Below, piece by piece: positions 27,272 to 36,626 of a stretch of 64,000 bases of DNA (within the stretch, counting starts at the first letter, position 1; each line of letters begins with the position of its first letter). The DNA comes from Flavobacterium keumense (GTDB taxonomy: Bacteria; Bacteroidota; Bacteroidia; Flavobacteriales; Flavobacteriaceae): NCBI RefSeq assembly GCF_029866485.1, contig NZ_CP092332.1:1612001-1676000 (forward strand), in the 5' to 3' direction. The notes below the pieces were generated by a model, which saw nothing but the letters and a program-made list of their open reading frames with translations, was not told where the DNA came from and did not search any database. Made by a program: the position numbers and the translations under genes.

Positions 27272-28042
27272 TTAATTGAAATTAGTTTTTCGAATCCCAA
27301 TAAAAATAAGTATCAAAACAGAATACGCAATAAAAAACGGAATGATCCATTCTATTTGTCCCAAAGGTAAAAGTACGGCAATAATCAGCAATTGGAATCC
27401 TAAACCATACAAGGAAACCAAGGTCATGAACCAGTTGGGCAAGGTTTTTACCTTATAAGCATCGCTGTCTAAGGCGTGAATAATTTTATCAAAACCACCA
27501 TAAACTACGGTATAGATTTTAAATAGAATATTGACTGCTTTTTGAGTTTCTCCAGGTAAAGCTCTAGGTGTTTTGTATTCAAAAACCTTGCTGGTAGTAT
27601 CCCCTCCAATAGATTTGTTTCTTAAAATCACATAGTAATAATTGTATAGTGTGCCTTGCAATTGAATGCAAAAAAATGCAATCAAAGTAAGCCAAAACGA
27701 AGTTTGAGAAACATAACAAATTGTTATTAAAAATAGAAAGTTTAAAATAATATCAAATACACTATCAAGGTACCTGCCTACATAAGAAGGCGTGTTTTTC
27801 AATCGAGCCAATTCGCCATCGGCAGCATCAATTCCTGATTTTAGTACAATGAAAAAACCTGCCCATAGATAGTTTTCGTTGAGAATGAAATAAATTGCGA
27901 TTAATCCAGTAATGCCAAATAATAGAGTGATATGAATAGGAGTAAAGCGCGTATCCTTTAAGCTATTGGCAAGAAATTTTCCAAAAGGTCTTCCGTAATC
28001 GGATAAATCTAAAAATTTATCTTGAGTGGCTAGTTTAGACAT
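27272..28042 (-). CDS. CDP-alcohol phosphatidyltransferase family membrane protein
   Basis: 256 residues, polytopic. The family signature D-x2-DG-x2-AR-x8-G-x3-D-x3-D is complete: DAADGELARL near residues 71-80, then GRYLDSVFD. The protein should use a CDP-activated donor and transfer a phospho-alcohol within the inner membrane. Several hydrophobic segments surround this core. The substrates cannot be told from sequence alone. It is the last gene of a long minus-strand run, 41 nt after ctaA, and stops exactly where the LytTR gene ends on the other strand. Confidence 0.85.
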   Translation of the reverse strand: MSKLATQDKFLDLSDYGRPFGKFLANSLKDTRFTPIHITLLFGITGLIAIYFILNENYLWAGFFIVLKSGIDAADGELARLKNTPSYVGRYLDSVFDIILNFLFLITICYVSQTSFWLTLIAFFCIQLQGTLYNYYYVILRNKSIGGDTTSKVFEYKTPRALPGETQKAVNILFKIYTVVYGGFDKIIHALDSDAYKVKTLPNWFMTLVSLYGLGFQLLIIAVLLPLGQIEWIIPFFIAYSVLILIFIGIRKTNFN

Positions 28043-28083
28043 TGATTATGGTTAAGACGATGTTGTGACATTATAGTCGGGTA

Positions 28084-29100
28084 TTATTGGGTATTTTTTT
28101 TAAAATTTTCTAAAACTAAATAGAATTGTAAGCCAAATAGAAGGGTCGCCATTACGATATGAATCGTTTGAGATCCAAAAGGAAAATTGAAATAATACAT
28201 CGCGATACCAGATAGAATTTCTACACAAAGCAAGGCTATTACCCAATCCATTTTAGTAAAACCAAGCTCCATTTTTCTGTTTCTCCAAAATAAAAATGCA
28301 TTGGCACAAACCACTAAAATAGAAAAACTTCGGTGGGTGTAGAACCCGCCTTTCGGATTTTGTAACCAAACTTCTTTTGGCAAACCTGCCTCTACAATTG
28401 TATCAACCGATTCTCGGACTTGAGTTCCAAAAAGAATTTGTACAATGGTCAATCCTAATGCGGCAAACAATACCCATTTAAATTCATTATCAATTAATTG
28501 TGTCTGTTTTTTCTCTTGAGTAGTATAAATCAAATACAACTGCACCGCAACAATAAGTAAGGCTGCCAGCATGTGTGTGGTTATTTTATAGGGGTTCAAA
28601 ACAGAGTCCACTACAGTTTTTCCTAACCATGCTTGAAAACCCATTAAAAAACAGATGAATAAACTATAGAATATTAGTTTTTTGTTTTCTTTCCAATAAC
28701 TGAATGATAGAAACAGCGCAATGATACAAGCGATACCTGCTAATGCACCAACTAATCGATTGATATATTCTACCCAAGTATGGAATGGATTGAAAAGGGC
28801 ATAATCATGTTTGGTATATTTTTCCCAATGAGAGCTTTCAAAACGTGTTGGAGCTGTAAAATTATCTTTCGCTACCAAAAGTGTTTCGTCTTTAATTATA
28901 ACTTGACCTTTTGAATATTCTTTTCCAATGGTGTAAAGCAATTCTTTTTCTTCAGTAGGAGGGATGTAATAGCCAAAGCATTTCGGCCAATCAGGGCAAC
29001 CCATACCCGAACCTGTCATTCGGACTAATGCTCCAGCAATAATTACTAGATAGACTAAAATTAAAGCTGCTTTTGCGGAGGGTAGAAAATATTTTTTCAT
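28084..29100 (-). CDS. ctaA: heme A synthase (CtaA/COX15)
   Basis: 338 residues with about eight membrane segments. It oxidises the C8 methyl of heme O to the formyl group of heme A for aa3-type oxidases. Conserved features are the Cys pair in [14 protein letters not shown] and the heme-binding histidines in [31 protein letters not shown] and TIHIVMATL. The start overlaps the stop of the nucleotidyltransferase gene (ATGA), so the two are translationally coupled. The window shows a cbb3 oxidase, which does not use heme A, so this gene implies an aa3-type oxidase elsewhere in the genome. Confidence 0.93.
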   Translation of the reverse strand: MKKYFLPSAKAALILVYLVIIAGALVRMTGSGMGCPDWPKCFGYYIPPTEEKELLYTIGKEYSKGQVIIKDETLLVAKDNFTAPTRFESSHWEKYTKHDYALFNPFHTWVEYINRLVGALAGIACIIALFLSFSYWKENKKLIFYSLFICFLMGFQAWLGKTVVDSVLNPYKITTHMLAALLIVAVQLYLIYTTQEKKQTQLIDNEFKWVLFAALGLTIVQILFGTQVRESVDTIVEAGLPKEVWLQNPKGGFYTHRSFSILVVCANAFLFWRNRKMELGFTKMDWVIALLCVEILSGIAMYYFNFPFGSQTIHIVMATLLFGLQFYLVLENFKKNTQ

Positions 29101-30521
29101 GATTGTTTTGCTTTTTGTAATCCTAATTTTTCAGCTCTTTTTAAAACAAAATCATAGGCTGCTTGGTATTCATTTGGAATTTCGCCTTCTAATATAGCTT
29201 CTTTTACCGCTTCTTTCAGCACACCAATTTCGCGCGATGGTTTGAGATTAAAAATAGTCATGATTTCCTCACCAGAAATAGGAGGTTGGAAATTTCGGAC
29301 GTGATCTCGAGCCTCTACTTCAATAATTTTCTTTCGAACGATATCAAAATTATTGTGGTATTTTTTGAATTTAGCTGGGTTTTTAGTGGTGATATCGGCT
29401 TCGCAAAGGGTCATTAAATTATCGACATCTTCACCTGCATCAAAGACTAATCTTCGCACTGCTGAATCGGTAACAATCTCTTCTGCTAACACAATAGGTC
29501 TGGAACTCATCATGACCATTTTTTGAACAAATTTCATTTTTTGGTTCAACGGCATGTGCAAGCGCTCAAAGATTTTTTTGACCATTTTCCCTCCTAAAAA
29601 TTCATGACCGTGAAAAGTCCAACCTTGTTTTTTGTTAAAACGTTTAGTAGGTGCTTTACCTATGTCATGTAATAAAGCCGACCAACGCAACCATACATCA
29701 TCTGTATTCGGACAAATGTTATCCACCACCTCTAACGTGTGGTAAAAGTTGTTTTTGTGTGTATGACCTTCTATTTCTTCTACCTGATTCAAAGCAGTCA
29801 GTTCTGGTAAAATAATATCCAAAAGTCCTGTTTTGTATAATAATAAAAATCCAACAGAAGGTTTTTCTGTAGATAAGATTTTATTCAATTCATCTACGAT
29901 TCGTTCGCCAGAAATGATTTTGATGCGTTCTGCATTTTTGGTAATCGAAGCCAAAGAATTCTCTTCAATTTCAAAACCCAATTGGGTAGCAAAACGAATG
30001 GCTCGCATCATTCGCAATGGGTCATCAGAGTAGGTAATGTCTGGATCAAGAGGTGTTTTTATTGTTTTGTTTTCCAAATCCAAAACCCCATTAAATGGAT
30101 CAACTAAATCACCATAAGTCTTTGGATTTAGTGATAAAGCCAATGCATTTATTGTAAAATCACGACGGTTTTGATCGTCTTCTAAAGTTCCGTTTTCAAC
30201 AACAGGATTCCGACTTTCAAAATGGTAGGATTCTTTTCGTGCGCCCACAAATTCGATTTCAGTATCCTCAAAACGAAGCATGGCCGTTCCATAGTTTTTA
30301 AAAACCTGAACTTTTGGTTTTTTAGGAAGTAATTCAGATACTTTCAAAGCGAGTTCGATTCCGCTACCTACAGCAACAATATCGATGTCTTTTTTAAAAT
30401 CTCTTCCTAGAAGAAAATCTCGTACAAATCCACCAATAACATAGCTTTCTATATTAAGTTCTTGTGAAGCTTTAGCAATAACTTCGAAAATTCTATTATT
30501 TAAAGCAGATTTGTAATTCAT
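29097..30521 (-). CDS. CCA tRNA nucleotidyltransferase / poly(A) polymerase family protein with HD domain
   Basis: 474 residues. The class II nucleotidyltransferase head has [20 protein letters not shown] (catalytic DxD), then [12 protein letters not shown] and the RNA-binding [13 protein letters not shown] segment. An HD domain follows ([21 protein letters not shown]). This arrangement is that of bacterial enzymes that add or repair the CCA end of tRNA. That role fits the tRNA genes here, which lack an encoded CCA. Poly(A) polymerase activity cannot be excluded. It overlaps ctaA by 4 nt. An 18-bp inverted-repeat arm ends 17 nt beyond its start codon. Confidence 0.88.
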   Translation of the reverse strand: MNYKSALNNRIFEVIAKASQELNIESYVIGGFVRDFLLGRDFKKDIDIVAVGSGIELALKVSELLPKKPKVQVFKNYGTAMLRFEDTEIEFVGARKESYHFESRNPVVENGTLEDDQNRRDFTINALALSLNPKTYGDLVDPFNGVLDLENKTIKTPLDPDITYSDDPLRMMRAIRFATQLGFEIEENSLASITKNAERIKIISGERIVDELNKILSTEKPSVGFLLLYKTGLLDIILPELTALNQVEEIEGHTHKNNFYHTLEVVDNICPNTDDVWLRWSALLHDIGKAPTKRFNKKQGWTFHGHEFLGGKMVKKIFERLHMPLNQKMKFVQKMVMMSSRPIVLAEEIVTDSAVRRLVFDAGEDVDNLMTLCEADITTKNPAKFKKYHNNFDIVRKKIIEVEARDHVRNFQPPISGEEIMTIFNLKPSREIGVLKEAVKEAILEGEIPNEYQAAYDFVLKRAEKLGLQKAKQS

Positions 30522-30530
30522 GTTTTTTCC

Positions 30531-30964
30531 ACCGCAGATTCGCAGATTTGTTATTTAATTGAATTAACTATTCGTTTATATTCTAATGAAACTGAATTGA
30601 AATTTACCAGTAATGCGAGTTCATTATTAGATATTTTTAAATAGTTTAGACATTGATTATAATGATTTGCATTAAAACAATCTACAGTTTTTATCTCTAA
30701 AATTATTTTGTTGTGTACTACAAAATCGGCATAAAATTTATGCTTTAGTATTGTGTTTTTATAATTAACGCTAAATTCTTTTTCTCTTTCAAATGGAATG
30801 TTTAGTTGGGCAAATTCAAATTCTATGGCATCTTTATATACAATTTCAGAAAATCCTTTACCTAAATTCTTATGAACTTCAAAAAGAATTCCAATAATTT
30901 GATATGTTTTATCTTTATGTAAATAATCTTCCATTGATTATATTTTAATCTGCGAATCTGCGGT
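30531..30964. repeat. 18-bp perfect inverted repeats framing the GxxExxY gene
   Basis: ACCGCAGATTCGCAGATT (30531-30548) and its exact reverse complement (30947-30964) enclose 398 bp holding only the GxxExxY gene. Each arm is itself two CGCAGATT octamers in tandem. The gene's stop codon is 2 nt from one arm and its start codon 12 nt from the other. No target-site duplication is visible outside the arms. Confidence 0.8.
30551..30934 (-). CDS. GxxExxY protein (PD-(D/E)XK nuclease-like)
   Basis: 127 residues. The name-giving motif is GKGFSEIVY, reading G-x2-E-x2-Y, after the helix [13 protein letters not shown]. The nuclease-like core follows: [21 protein letters not shown], with an Asp and then E-x-K as in the PD-(D/E)XK fold. 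The C-terminal part, [19 protein letters not shown], is also conserved in the family. The function is not established. It sits alone inside perfect 18-bp inverted repeats, between tsaC and the CCA-type gene. That placement suggests it arrived as a small unit. Confidence 0.85.
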   Translation of the reverse strand: MEDYLHKDKTYQIIGILFEVHKNLGKGFSEIVYKDAIEFEFAQLNIPFEREKEFSVNYKNTILKHKFYADFVVHNKIILEIKTVDCFNANHYNQCLNYLKISNNELALLVNFNSVSLEYKRIVNSIK

Positions 30965-30973
30965 AAAATTTAA

Positions 30974-31543
30974 TTACTTTCTAATCACTTTTACCTGCGC
31001 ATCATTTGTCAATTTTATAATTGTAGATGGTTTGCCAGCAATTTTTTCGTGGTGCAAATTTACAACATAGTCCACACCTTTTATAATTTCGGGACTAATT
31101 TCTTTAAATGATTTTGGAGTAGGTTGTCCCGATATATTGGCCGAGGTAGAAACTAATGGCTTTTTCATGCGCTCCATTAATTTGAAACAAAAAGGTTCTT
31201 TTACTAATCGAATTCCTAAAGTTTTGTCGGGCGCAATTAAATTAGGCGCTACATTCCAAGGATTGTCAAGAATCAAGGTGGTTGGATTCTCAGATAAATC
31301 TAGAATTTGCCATGCTACTTCAGGAATATCTTTAAATACATTGTACATCATTTTCTCTCCATTCATGAGGCAAATCATACTTTTTGATTCTTCCCGTTGT
31401 TTTAAAGCATAAATTTTTTGTACCGCCTCTTCATTGGTGGCATCACAACCAATTCCCCAAACCGTATCAGTAGGATAGAGAATGATTCCGCCATTTTTTA
31501 TGACTTCAAAAGCATTTAAAATTTCTTGATTGATGTTCATCAT
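30974..31543 (-). CDS. tsaC: L-threonylcarbamoyladenylate synthase (TsaC/Sua5 type)
   Basis: 189 residues. The enzyme makes threonylcarbamoyl-AMP from threonine, bicarbonate and ATP for t6A37 modification of ANN-reading tRNAs. The YrdC domain covers the whole protein: GGIILYPTDTVWGIGCDATN at the N-terminus, the central LGIRLVKE and later STSANISGQPTP. The Sua5 C-terminal extension is absent, so it is the short TsaC form. Two consecutive ATGs (31543, 31540) are possible starts. It begins 4 nt after the DUF3575 gene. Confidence 0.93.
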   Translation of the reverse strand: MMNINQEILNAFEVIKNGGIILYPTDTVWGIGCDATNEEAVQKIYALKQREESKSMICLMNGEKMMYNVFKDIPEVAWQILDLSENPTTLILDNPWNVAPNLIAPDKTLGIRLVKEPFCFKLMERMKKPLVSTSANISGQPTPKSFKEISPEIIKGVDYVVNLHHEKIAGKPSTIIKLTNDAQVKVIRK

Positions 31544-31547
31544 GATT

Positions 31548-32102
31548 TTAGTTTAGTTGATACGATAGCATAATACCACCTCTATAAGGGAGCCATTCAC
31601 CACTTTTATTATATTTTACGGCACTCTCGTATCGTTCATTTGTACCAATGTAATATCCTTTATAAAAACCTTGGTGCGATCCACCTCCTAAAAAACAGTC
31701 TAAATGTAATTTTTGATTAATTTTTGCTTTATAGCCCAATGTTACTCCCATAACATACCCTAATCCTTTTTCGTATTTATTAGTGTTTAAATAATTCCAT
31801 TTTTGGAAATTGAAAATGGTTGCTCCTACATGTGCTCCTAAGTAAAATCCATTATTTTTTTCTTTAAAATGGTAGCGGTATTCGGGAATAAAAAGATAAA
31901 ATTCTCTAGGATTGCCTTTGACCGATTTCCAAAATGAAGCGGTAATGTCAAATTGAAAGGTAGATTGCTTACCAATACTTGTTTCAATACCCACATTTGG
32001 AATCGTCAATAATGTTGTAAATACATTCCCTTTTAAATAAGTTTGGGCATTTGAATGGATGGTACAACTGAAAAAGATTAGGATAACGAAAAATTTTTTC
32101 AT
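31548..32102 (-). CDS. DUF3575-type outer-membrane/periplasmic protein
   Basis: 184 residues with a signal peptide (cleavage after HSNAQ, about residue 20). The mature part is strand-rich with alternating aromatic positions: FYLFIPEYRYHF, then FYLGAHVGATIF, a GYVMGVTLGYKAKIN segment and the end YRGGIMLSYQLN. This resembles the DUF3575 family of small outer-membrane barrels. The function is unknown. It lies 21 nt behind the DUF4422 gene and 4 nt before tsaC, in the same minus-strand run. Confidence 0.65.
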   Translation of the reverse strand: MKKFFVILIFFSCTIHSNAQTYLKGNVFTTLLTIPNVGIETSIGKQSTFQFDITASFWKSVKGNPREFYLFIPEYRYHFKEKNNGFYLGAHVGATIFNFQKWNYLNTNKYEKGLGYVMGVTLGYKAKINQKLHLDCFLGGGSHQGFYKGYYIGTNERYESAVKYNKSGEWLPYRGGIMLSYQLN

Positions 32103-32123
32103 GAAGGGGGAGATTTGATTACG

Positions 32124-32969
32124 TTACTTAATTGATTTTAGGTGATTTTTTTTAGTAAGCTTAGAACGAAACCAAAAAATGATATTATTGTTGTATTCAA
32201 CAACTTTCTTCATTAACCTAGACTTTGATTTGTATTTGTCAGCAACAAAATGTACTGGGAGGTATTTTATTTTTAACTGATTATGATATACATACACATT
32301 GAGTAATCGTTCAGACATAAAACCTAATACTCTTTCTTGATACGGATTGGTAGAAATTTCTATTTGCTGTTCTACATCTTCTAAGATTGAAAATAGCCAA
32401 GTTGTATAATCATCAACGAGTTCTTTTTTGGCTACAAGCATATTGAAAGGCGAAAAAGAATTGTTCTCAAACATTACTTTTTGGAAAGATTTTATATATT
32501 CTGGATGTAATTTTGCTACTGTTTTAGCGAGAATGTCAAAATCTTCTGGTAAATGGGATAATGCGTAATGGCTGTAAAGTGATCGTGTTTTAACTAATGG
32601 ATTGGGTAAAATAATGTCATACCCGTCTAGGAGGTTTTCTTTGTAGATATAATTTTCAAAATTAGTTGAAAAATATTCTTCTGTAATTTCTATAATTGTA
32701 TTTGCAGATGTAGTGTCTGAAAAATCAAAAAATCGTCTATAGTGGCAAAGACCAATAGTACCAACTTCATTTAAGTTCTTCCACGCCCAATACAATGCTG
32801 TAAGTTCGCAATAGTTTTTGTTTTTTTTACTGATATTGCTTCCAGTATTATCAGACTGATAAGGTAAATTCAAGGAACTTATTTCTTTCCCAACATGAAT
32901 AGGCAAAAAAGAGTTGTCTTGAATATAATTGAATTCTCTGTGTGTACAAATTAGAATTTTGCTGCTCAT
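32124..32969 (-). CDS. DUF4422 glycosyltransferase-like protein
   Basis: 281 residues, cytoplasmic. It shows the DUF4422 pattern: KILICTHREF at the start, the SDNTGSNISKKNKNYCELTALYWAWKN segment (broken here into its two halves, GSNISKKN and ELTALYWAWKN), then GLCHYRRFF. Later FMSERLLNVYV is typical. Members are found in capsule and O-antigen clusters and are presumed glycosyltransferases. It follows glf by 9 nt. With glf and the GT2 gene it suggests a small galactofuranose-containing glycan module. Confidence 0.82.
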   Translation of the reverse strand: MSSKILICTHREFNYIQDNSFLPIHVGKEISSLNLPYQSDNTGSNISKKNKNYCELTALYWAWKNLNEVGTIGLCHYRRFFDFSDTTSANTIIEITEEYFSTNFENYIYKENLLDGYDIILPNPLVKTRSLYSHYALSHLPEDFDILAKTVAKLHPEYIKSFQKVMFENNSFSPFNMLVAKKELVDDYTTWLFSILEDVEQQIEISTNPYQERVLGFMSERLLNVYVYHNQLKIKYLPVHFVADKYKSKSRLMKKVVEYNNNIIFWFRSKLTKKNHLKSIK

Positions 32970-32978
32970 AAATGAAGA

Positions 32979-34085
32979 TTATAAAAAATCATTACTTTTT
33001 TTTAAGGCCGAAGCTATTATTTGGTGCATATCATAATATTTATATTCGGCTAATCGTCCTCCAAAAATAACTGAATCGTCTTTTTCAGATAATTTTTTGT
33101 ATTGATTGTAAATAGCATTGTTTTTATCATCATTGACTGGGTAGTAGGATTCTTTGCCAGGACTCCACTCGTCAGGATATTCATATGTAATTACGGTTTT
33201 CTTTTGTGTCCCAAATTCAAAATGCTTATGTTCAATAATTCTTGTATAAGGAATTTGACTTTCAGTATAATTTATGACAGCATTTCCTTGAAAATTAGTT
33301 TGATCCAAAGTTTTGGTTTCAAATTTCAAGCTACGATATTCCAAGCTACCAAATTGATTATTGTAATATTCATCAATTTTTCCTGTAAACACAATTTTAT
33401 CAGCCAATCGGGTAAGTTCCTCACGTTGAGTAAAAAAATCGACATTTAATCGAACTTCAATTCCGTCTAATAACCCATCAATTAATTTGTTATAACCACC
33501 AATTGGGATTCCTTGGTATTTGTCATTAAAATAATTATTGTCATACGTAAATCGAACAGGTAATCGTTTAATGATAAAAGCGGGTAATTCAGTAGCTTTT
33601 CTACCCCATTGTTTTTCAGTATATCCTTTAATTAACTTTTCATAAATATCGATTCCTACTAAGGATATCGCCTGTTCTTCAAGATTTTTAGGATTGGTAA
33701 TACCAGATGATTTTACTTGTTCTTCAATTTTGGTTTTGGCCTCTTCAGGAGTTTTGACACCCCATAATTGGTTAAAAGTATTCATGTTGAATGGTAAGTT
33801 ATATACTTCATCTTTGTAGAAGGCTACGGGGGAATTTGTATATCTATTGAATTCAACAAATTGGTTCACATAATCCCAAATATCTTTATCATTAGTATGA
33901 AATATATGGGCACCATACTTATGTACATTGATATCTTCAATTTGTTCGCAATATACATTACCGCCTTTATGATTTCGTTTGTCAATGACTAAACATTTTT
34001 TTCCTTTTTTATGTGCTTCATGTGCAAAAACAGCTCCAAATAGTCCAGAACCTACTATTAAATAATCGTATTGTGATAGCGCCAT
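32979..34085 (-). CDS. glf: UDP-galactopyranose mutase
   Basis: 368 residues. This flavoenzyme interconverts UDP-galactopyranose and UDP-galactofuranose. The FAD-binding Rossmann start is YLIVGSGLFGAVFAHEA, followed by the family signatures KYGAHIFHTND and FNRYTNSP. The conserved arginine context and WGRKATELP follow, and the C-terminal FGGRLAEYKYYDMHQ is diagnostic of Glf. Full length for the family. It lies between the GT2 and DUF4422 genes, which probably use or extend the galactofuranose product in a surface polysaccharide. Confidence 0.95.
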   Translation of the reverse strand: MALSQYDYLIVGSGLFGAVFAHEAHKKGKKCLVIDKRNHKGGNVYCEQIEDINVHKYGAHIFHTNDKDIWDYVNQFVEFNRYTNSPVAFYKDEVYNLPFNMNTFNQLWGVKTPEEAKTKIEEQVKSSGITNPKNLEEQAISLVGIDIYEKLIKGYTEKQWGRKATELPAFIIKRLPVRFTYDNNYFNDKYQGIPIGGYNKLIDGLLDGIEVRLNVDFFTQREELTRLADKIVFTGKIDEYYNNQFGSLEYRSLKFETKTLDQTNFQGNAVINYTESQIPYTRIIEHKHFEFGTQKKTVITYEYPDEWSPGKESYYPVNDDKNNAIYNQYKKLSEKDDSVIFGGRLAEYKYYDMHQIIASALKKSNDFL

Positions 34086-34104
34086 TGTATTAAATTTAGG
34101 GTAT

Positions 34105-35082
34105 TTACTTTTTGAGATAATTCATAGCGCGAGGACTAGTCCAAGTAGATTGAATTATACAGTTAAAATAATAAAGAATTAAGTGTTTTAGGATTAACAA
34201 ATTTACTTTTAGTTTAGGTATAAAAAAGAATACTAATCCAATTATTGCTAATAATATTTTTTCTACTAGCGTTGAACTAACTAATATTAATTGAATAAGA
34301 AAATGGTGTAACCCTTTTGTATGTTCATTAAAATAAACATGTTGTGAAATTAAAACTTCGGTTTTAGTCAAAGCTTTAGTTTTAATATTAATTCTTGAAG
34401 CACCCCCGTGTTTGTGTAGTATTGAAGTATTTCTAATTAATCCAACTCTACCTCCTTGATTACTTACTTTTTTACATAAGTCTACATCTTCAAAGTAAAG
34501 CCAATATTTTTCAGTCCATCCGTTCACTTTTTCAAACCAAGTTTTACTCATAAAAATTACAGCTCCTGTTGCCCATTCAGGAAAGACTATTTGCTTTTCA
34601 GGGTTGTAGTTCTCATTAATCAATTGTTTATTGATTACTTTAAACAAAGCCCTGAATGGTCCAAATAAAGTTCGTAGACTTGGAAAAAATCGAATTTCAT
34701 TGTAGTGTTTCCCAGATTCATTGATTTGGGTACAGCAAACAATTCCTAAATCAGGAGTTGTAGAGGCAGTCTTCCATAGTTCATAAATAGCTTCTTCAGA
34801 TAGTATAGTGTCTGGATTTAAAAAAAATAAATAATTTCCTTTTGCAGCTGCTGCTCCTACATTGCACCCATTAGCAAAACCATTATTGCCAGAATTTTCA
34901 ACAAAAGAAATGGAAGGAAAGAGGTGTTTAAATTCCTCAATCCTTCCATCGCTTGATTGATTGTCTACAACAATTGTTTCCACAGTAAATTGATGGCTAT
35001 TGATTGAAACAATAGACTGAAGACATTCCTTCAGATCATTCCAACTTTTGTAGTTTACAATGACAATTGAGATATCAACCAT
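34105..35082 (-). CDS. family 2 glycosyltransferase
   Basis: 325 residues. The GT-A fold begins ISIVIVNYKSWNDLKECLQS. The nucleotide-binding acidic residues are in VVDNQSSDG and the DXD-like FFLNPDTIL. The acceptor-site segment WLYFEDVDLCKKV is the ED-x-D motif of rhamnosyltransferase-like GT2 enzymes. Hydrophobic sequence near residues 260-300 suggests membrane association. The sugar transferred is not deducible. It sits 10 nt after dapD and 19 nt before glf. Confidence 0.87.
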   Translation of the reverse strand: MVDISIVIVNYKSWNDLKECLQSIVSINSHQFTVETIVVDNQSSDGRIEEFKHLFPSISFVENSGNNGFANGCNVGAAAAKGNYLFFLNPDTILSEEAIYELWKTASTTPDLGIVCCTQINESGKHYNEIRFFPSLRTLFGPFRALFKVINKQLINENYNPEKQIVFPEWATGAVIFMSKTWFEKVNGWTEKYWLYFEDVDLCKKVSNQGGRVGLIRNTSILHKHGGASRINIKTKALTKTEVLISQHVYFNEHTKGLHHFLIQLILVSSTLVEKILLAIIGLVFFFIPKLKVNLLILKHLILYYFNCIIQSTWTSPRAMNYLKK

Positions 35083-35092
35083 TTGATTTGTA

Positions 35093-35932
35093 TTATACTG
35101 CTACGTCGTATTCTCTCAACGCATTGTTCAATGATGTTTTCAAATCAGTAGAAGGTTTGCGAGTACCAATGATTAAAGCACAAGGCACTTGAAATTCTCC
35201 AGCCGCGAATTTTTTAGTGTAACTTCCTGGAATTACTACAGAACGAGCAGGTACAAATCCTTTCATTTCTTTAGGTTCGTCACCAGTTACATCGATGATT
35301 TTTGTTGATGCAGTTAAACATACATTGGCTCCAAGAACCGCTTCTTTACCTACATGAACTCCTTCTACTACAATACAACGAGAACCAATAAAAGCACCAT
35401 CTTCAATAATTACTGGAGCAGCTTGTAAAGGTTCTAAAACACCACCAATTCCAACACCACCACTTAAGTGAACGTCTTTACCAATTTGAGCACAACTTCC
35501 TACGGTCGCCCAAGTATCAACCATAGTCCCTTCATCAACATACGCACCAATATTAACATAACTTGGCATCATGATAACCCCACTAGAAATGTATGAACCA
35601 TAACGAGCAGAAGCGCCTGGTACCACACGTACTCCTTTTTCAGCATAGTTTCTTTTCAATTCCATTTTGTCATGGAACTCAAAAATACCAGCTTCCCAAG
35701 TTTCCATTTTTTGGATAGGGAAATACATTACTACGGCTTTCTTTACCCATTCGTTTACTTGCCAAGAGCCTGTACTGAGCGAAGTCGAAGTATCTCCTTT
35801 TGGTTCAGCAACACGTAATTTTCCGGCATCTAATAATGCAATAACTTCTCTAATAGCATTGGTTGTAGCCGTTTCTTGTAATAAAGCTCTGTTCTCCCAA
35901 GCTTGTTCTATTGTTGTTTGTAATGAATTCAT
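35093..35932 (-). CDS. dapD: 2,3,4,5-tetrahydropyridine-2,6-dicarboxylate N-succinyltransferase, with an unusual linker insertion
   Basis: 279 residues. The enzyme succinylates tetrahydrodipicolinate in the lysine/diaminopimelate pathway. The left-handed beta-helix core is typical: VLMPSYVNIGAYVDEGT-type sequence (here MMPSYVNIGAYVDEGT), DTWATVGSCAQIG and HLSGGVGIGGVLEPLQA. The ATG at 35932 is chosen because the promoter -7 box lies just upstream and overlaps the longer frame. Residues 45-56 (KGDTSTSLSTGS) lie in the linker between the N-terminal domain and the helix. They are longer than the E. coli linker by about eight residues and are encoded by a repeat-like sequence. Confidence 0.94.
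   Translation of the reverse strand: MNSLQTTIEQAWENRALLQETATTNAIREVIALLDAGKLRVAEPKGDTSTSLSTGSWQVNEWVKKAVVMYFPIQKMETWEAGIFEFHDKMELKRNYAEKGVRVVPGASARYGSYISSGVIMMPSYVNIGAYVDEGTMVDTWATVGSCAQIGKDVHLSGGVGIGGVLEPLQAAPVIIEDGAFIGSRCIVVEGVHVGKEAVLGANVCLTASTKIIDVTGDEPKEMKGFVPARSVVIPGSYTKKFAAGEFQVPCALIIGTRKPSTDLKTSLNNALREYDVAV
35770..35797. repeat. repeat-like imperfect palindrome inside dapD
   Basis: The plus strand reads ACTGAGCGAAGTCGAAGTAT (35774-35793) at its core. It belongs to the type of sequence that gives LSEVEG-like peptides when translated on the other strand, a familiar dispersed intergenic repeat of Bacteroidota. Here it is in frame inside dapD. Confidence 0.6.
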
Positions 35933-35956
35933 GGTGTAGTTTGTATTAATTTTTGA

Positions 35957-35985
35957 CAAAGATAGTTTTTTTGTGCAATTGTCAA
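35957..35985 (-). promoter_or_regulatory. dapD promoter
   Basis: On the minus strand TTG (35985-35983) is followed after 18 nt by TATCTTTG (35964-35957), a full match to the consensus. It places the start of transcription downstream of the longest possible start codon and so supports the ATG at 35932. Confidence 0.6.
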
Positions 35986-36099
35986 AAAAGGAACTCTAGG
36001 ATACATAGTTATCAATTAACTGAATTAATTCATCGTAACTGGAAAGGATTTATGCTGAATTTTAAGTAAATTTACCCCTCCAATTTAAGAGAAAAATTA

Positions 36100-36516
36100 A
36101 TGCCAAGAATACTCGCTATAGATTACGGCCAAAAACGCACCGGAATTGCAGTTACTGATGAGCTGCAAATCATTGCTTCTGGATTAACAACGATTCCTTC
36201 GGCAACGGCCATTGATTTTTTGAAAGACTATTTCCAAAAAGAAAAAGTAGAAGCAGTACTTATTGGCGAACCCAAGCAAATGAATGGTCAGCCTTCTGAA
36301 AGTGCTTCAATTATCAAAGGATTTGTGACACATTTCACCAATCATTTTCCTGATATGAAAGTAATTCGAGTGGATGAACGGTTTACTTCTAAAATGGCTT
36401 TTCAAACAATGATAGATAGTGGATTGAGCAAAAAAAAGCGTCAAGATAAAGGCTTAATTGACGAAATCTCAGCAACGATTATGCTCCAAGACTATTTGTC
36501 TAGAAAGATGTTTTAA
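36100..36516 (+). CDS. ruvX: Holliday junction resolvase-like RuvX (YqgF)
   Basis: 138 residues with the RNase H-like fold. ILAIDYGQKRTGIAVTD carries the first catalytic Asp, IGEPKQMNGQPSESA is the middle motif, and VDERFTSKMAF with the later DEISATIMLQDYL supplies the remaining acidic residues. The family takes part in processing of the 16S rRNA 5' end and was first named for Holliday junction resolution. It is transcribed divergently from dapD. Confidence 0.93.
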   Translation: MPRILAIDYGQKRTGIAVTDELQIIASGLTTIPSATAIDFLKDYFQKEKVEAVLIGEPKQMNGQPSESASIIKGFVTHFTNHFPDMKVIRVDERFTSKMAFQTMIDSGLSKKKRQDKGLIDEISATIMLQDYLSRKMF

Positions 36517-36599
36517 TTAGGGATTAAAAAGGCGTTCATTTCTTACGTTTCGACCTGAATTTGTTACAATTTTATGCTGTTTTTTGCAATTTTAAGGAG

Positions 36600-36607
36600 T
36601 ATATTTG
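36600..36607 (+). promoter_or_regulatory. mqo -7 promoter box
   Basis: TATATTTG lies 19 nt before the mqo ATG. A T-rich TTTTTTG stretch lies 13-16 nt upstream in place of a well-spaced -33 element. Confidence 0.45.
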
Positions 36608-36626
36608 CACCTTAAAATTTTGAACC

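Noticed and set aside
35667..35939. 90-codon plus-strand frame over dapD
   Set aside because: It is antisense to a well-supported gene. Its only notable part, the VLSEVEV stretch, comes from the repeat reported in dapD.
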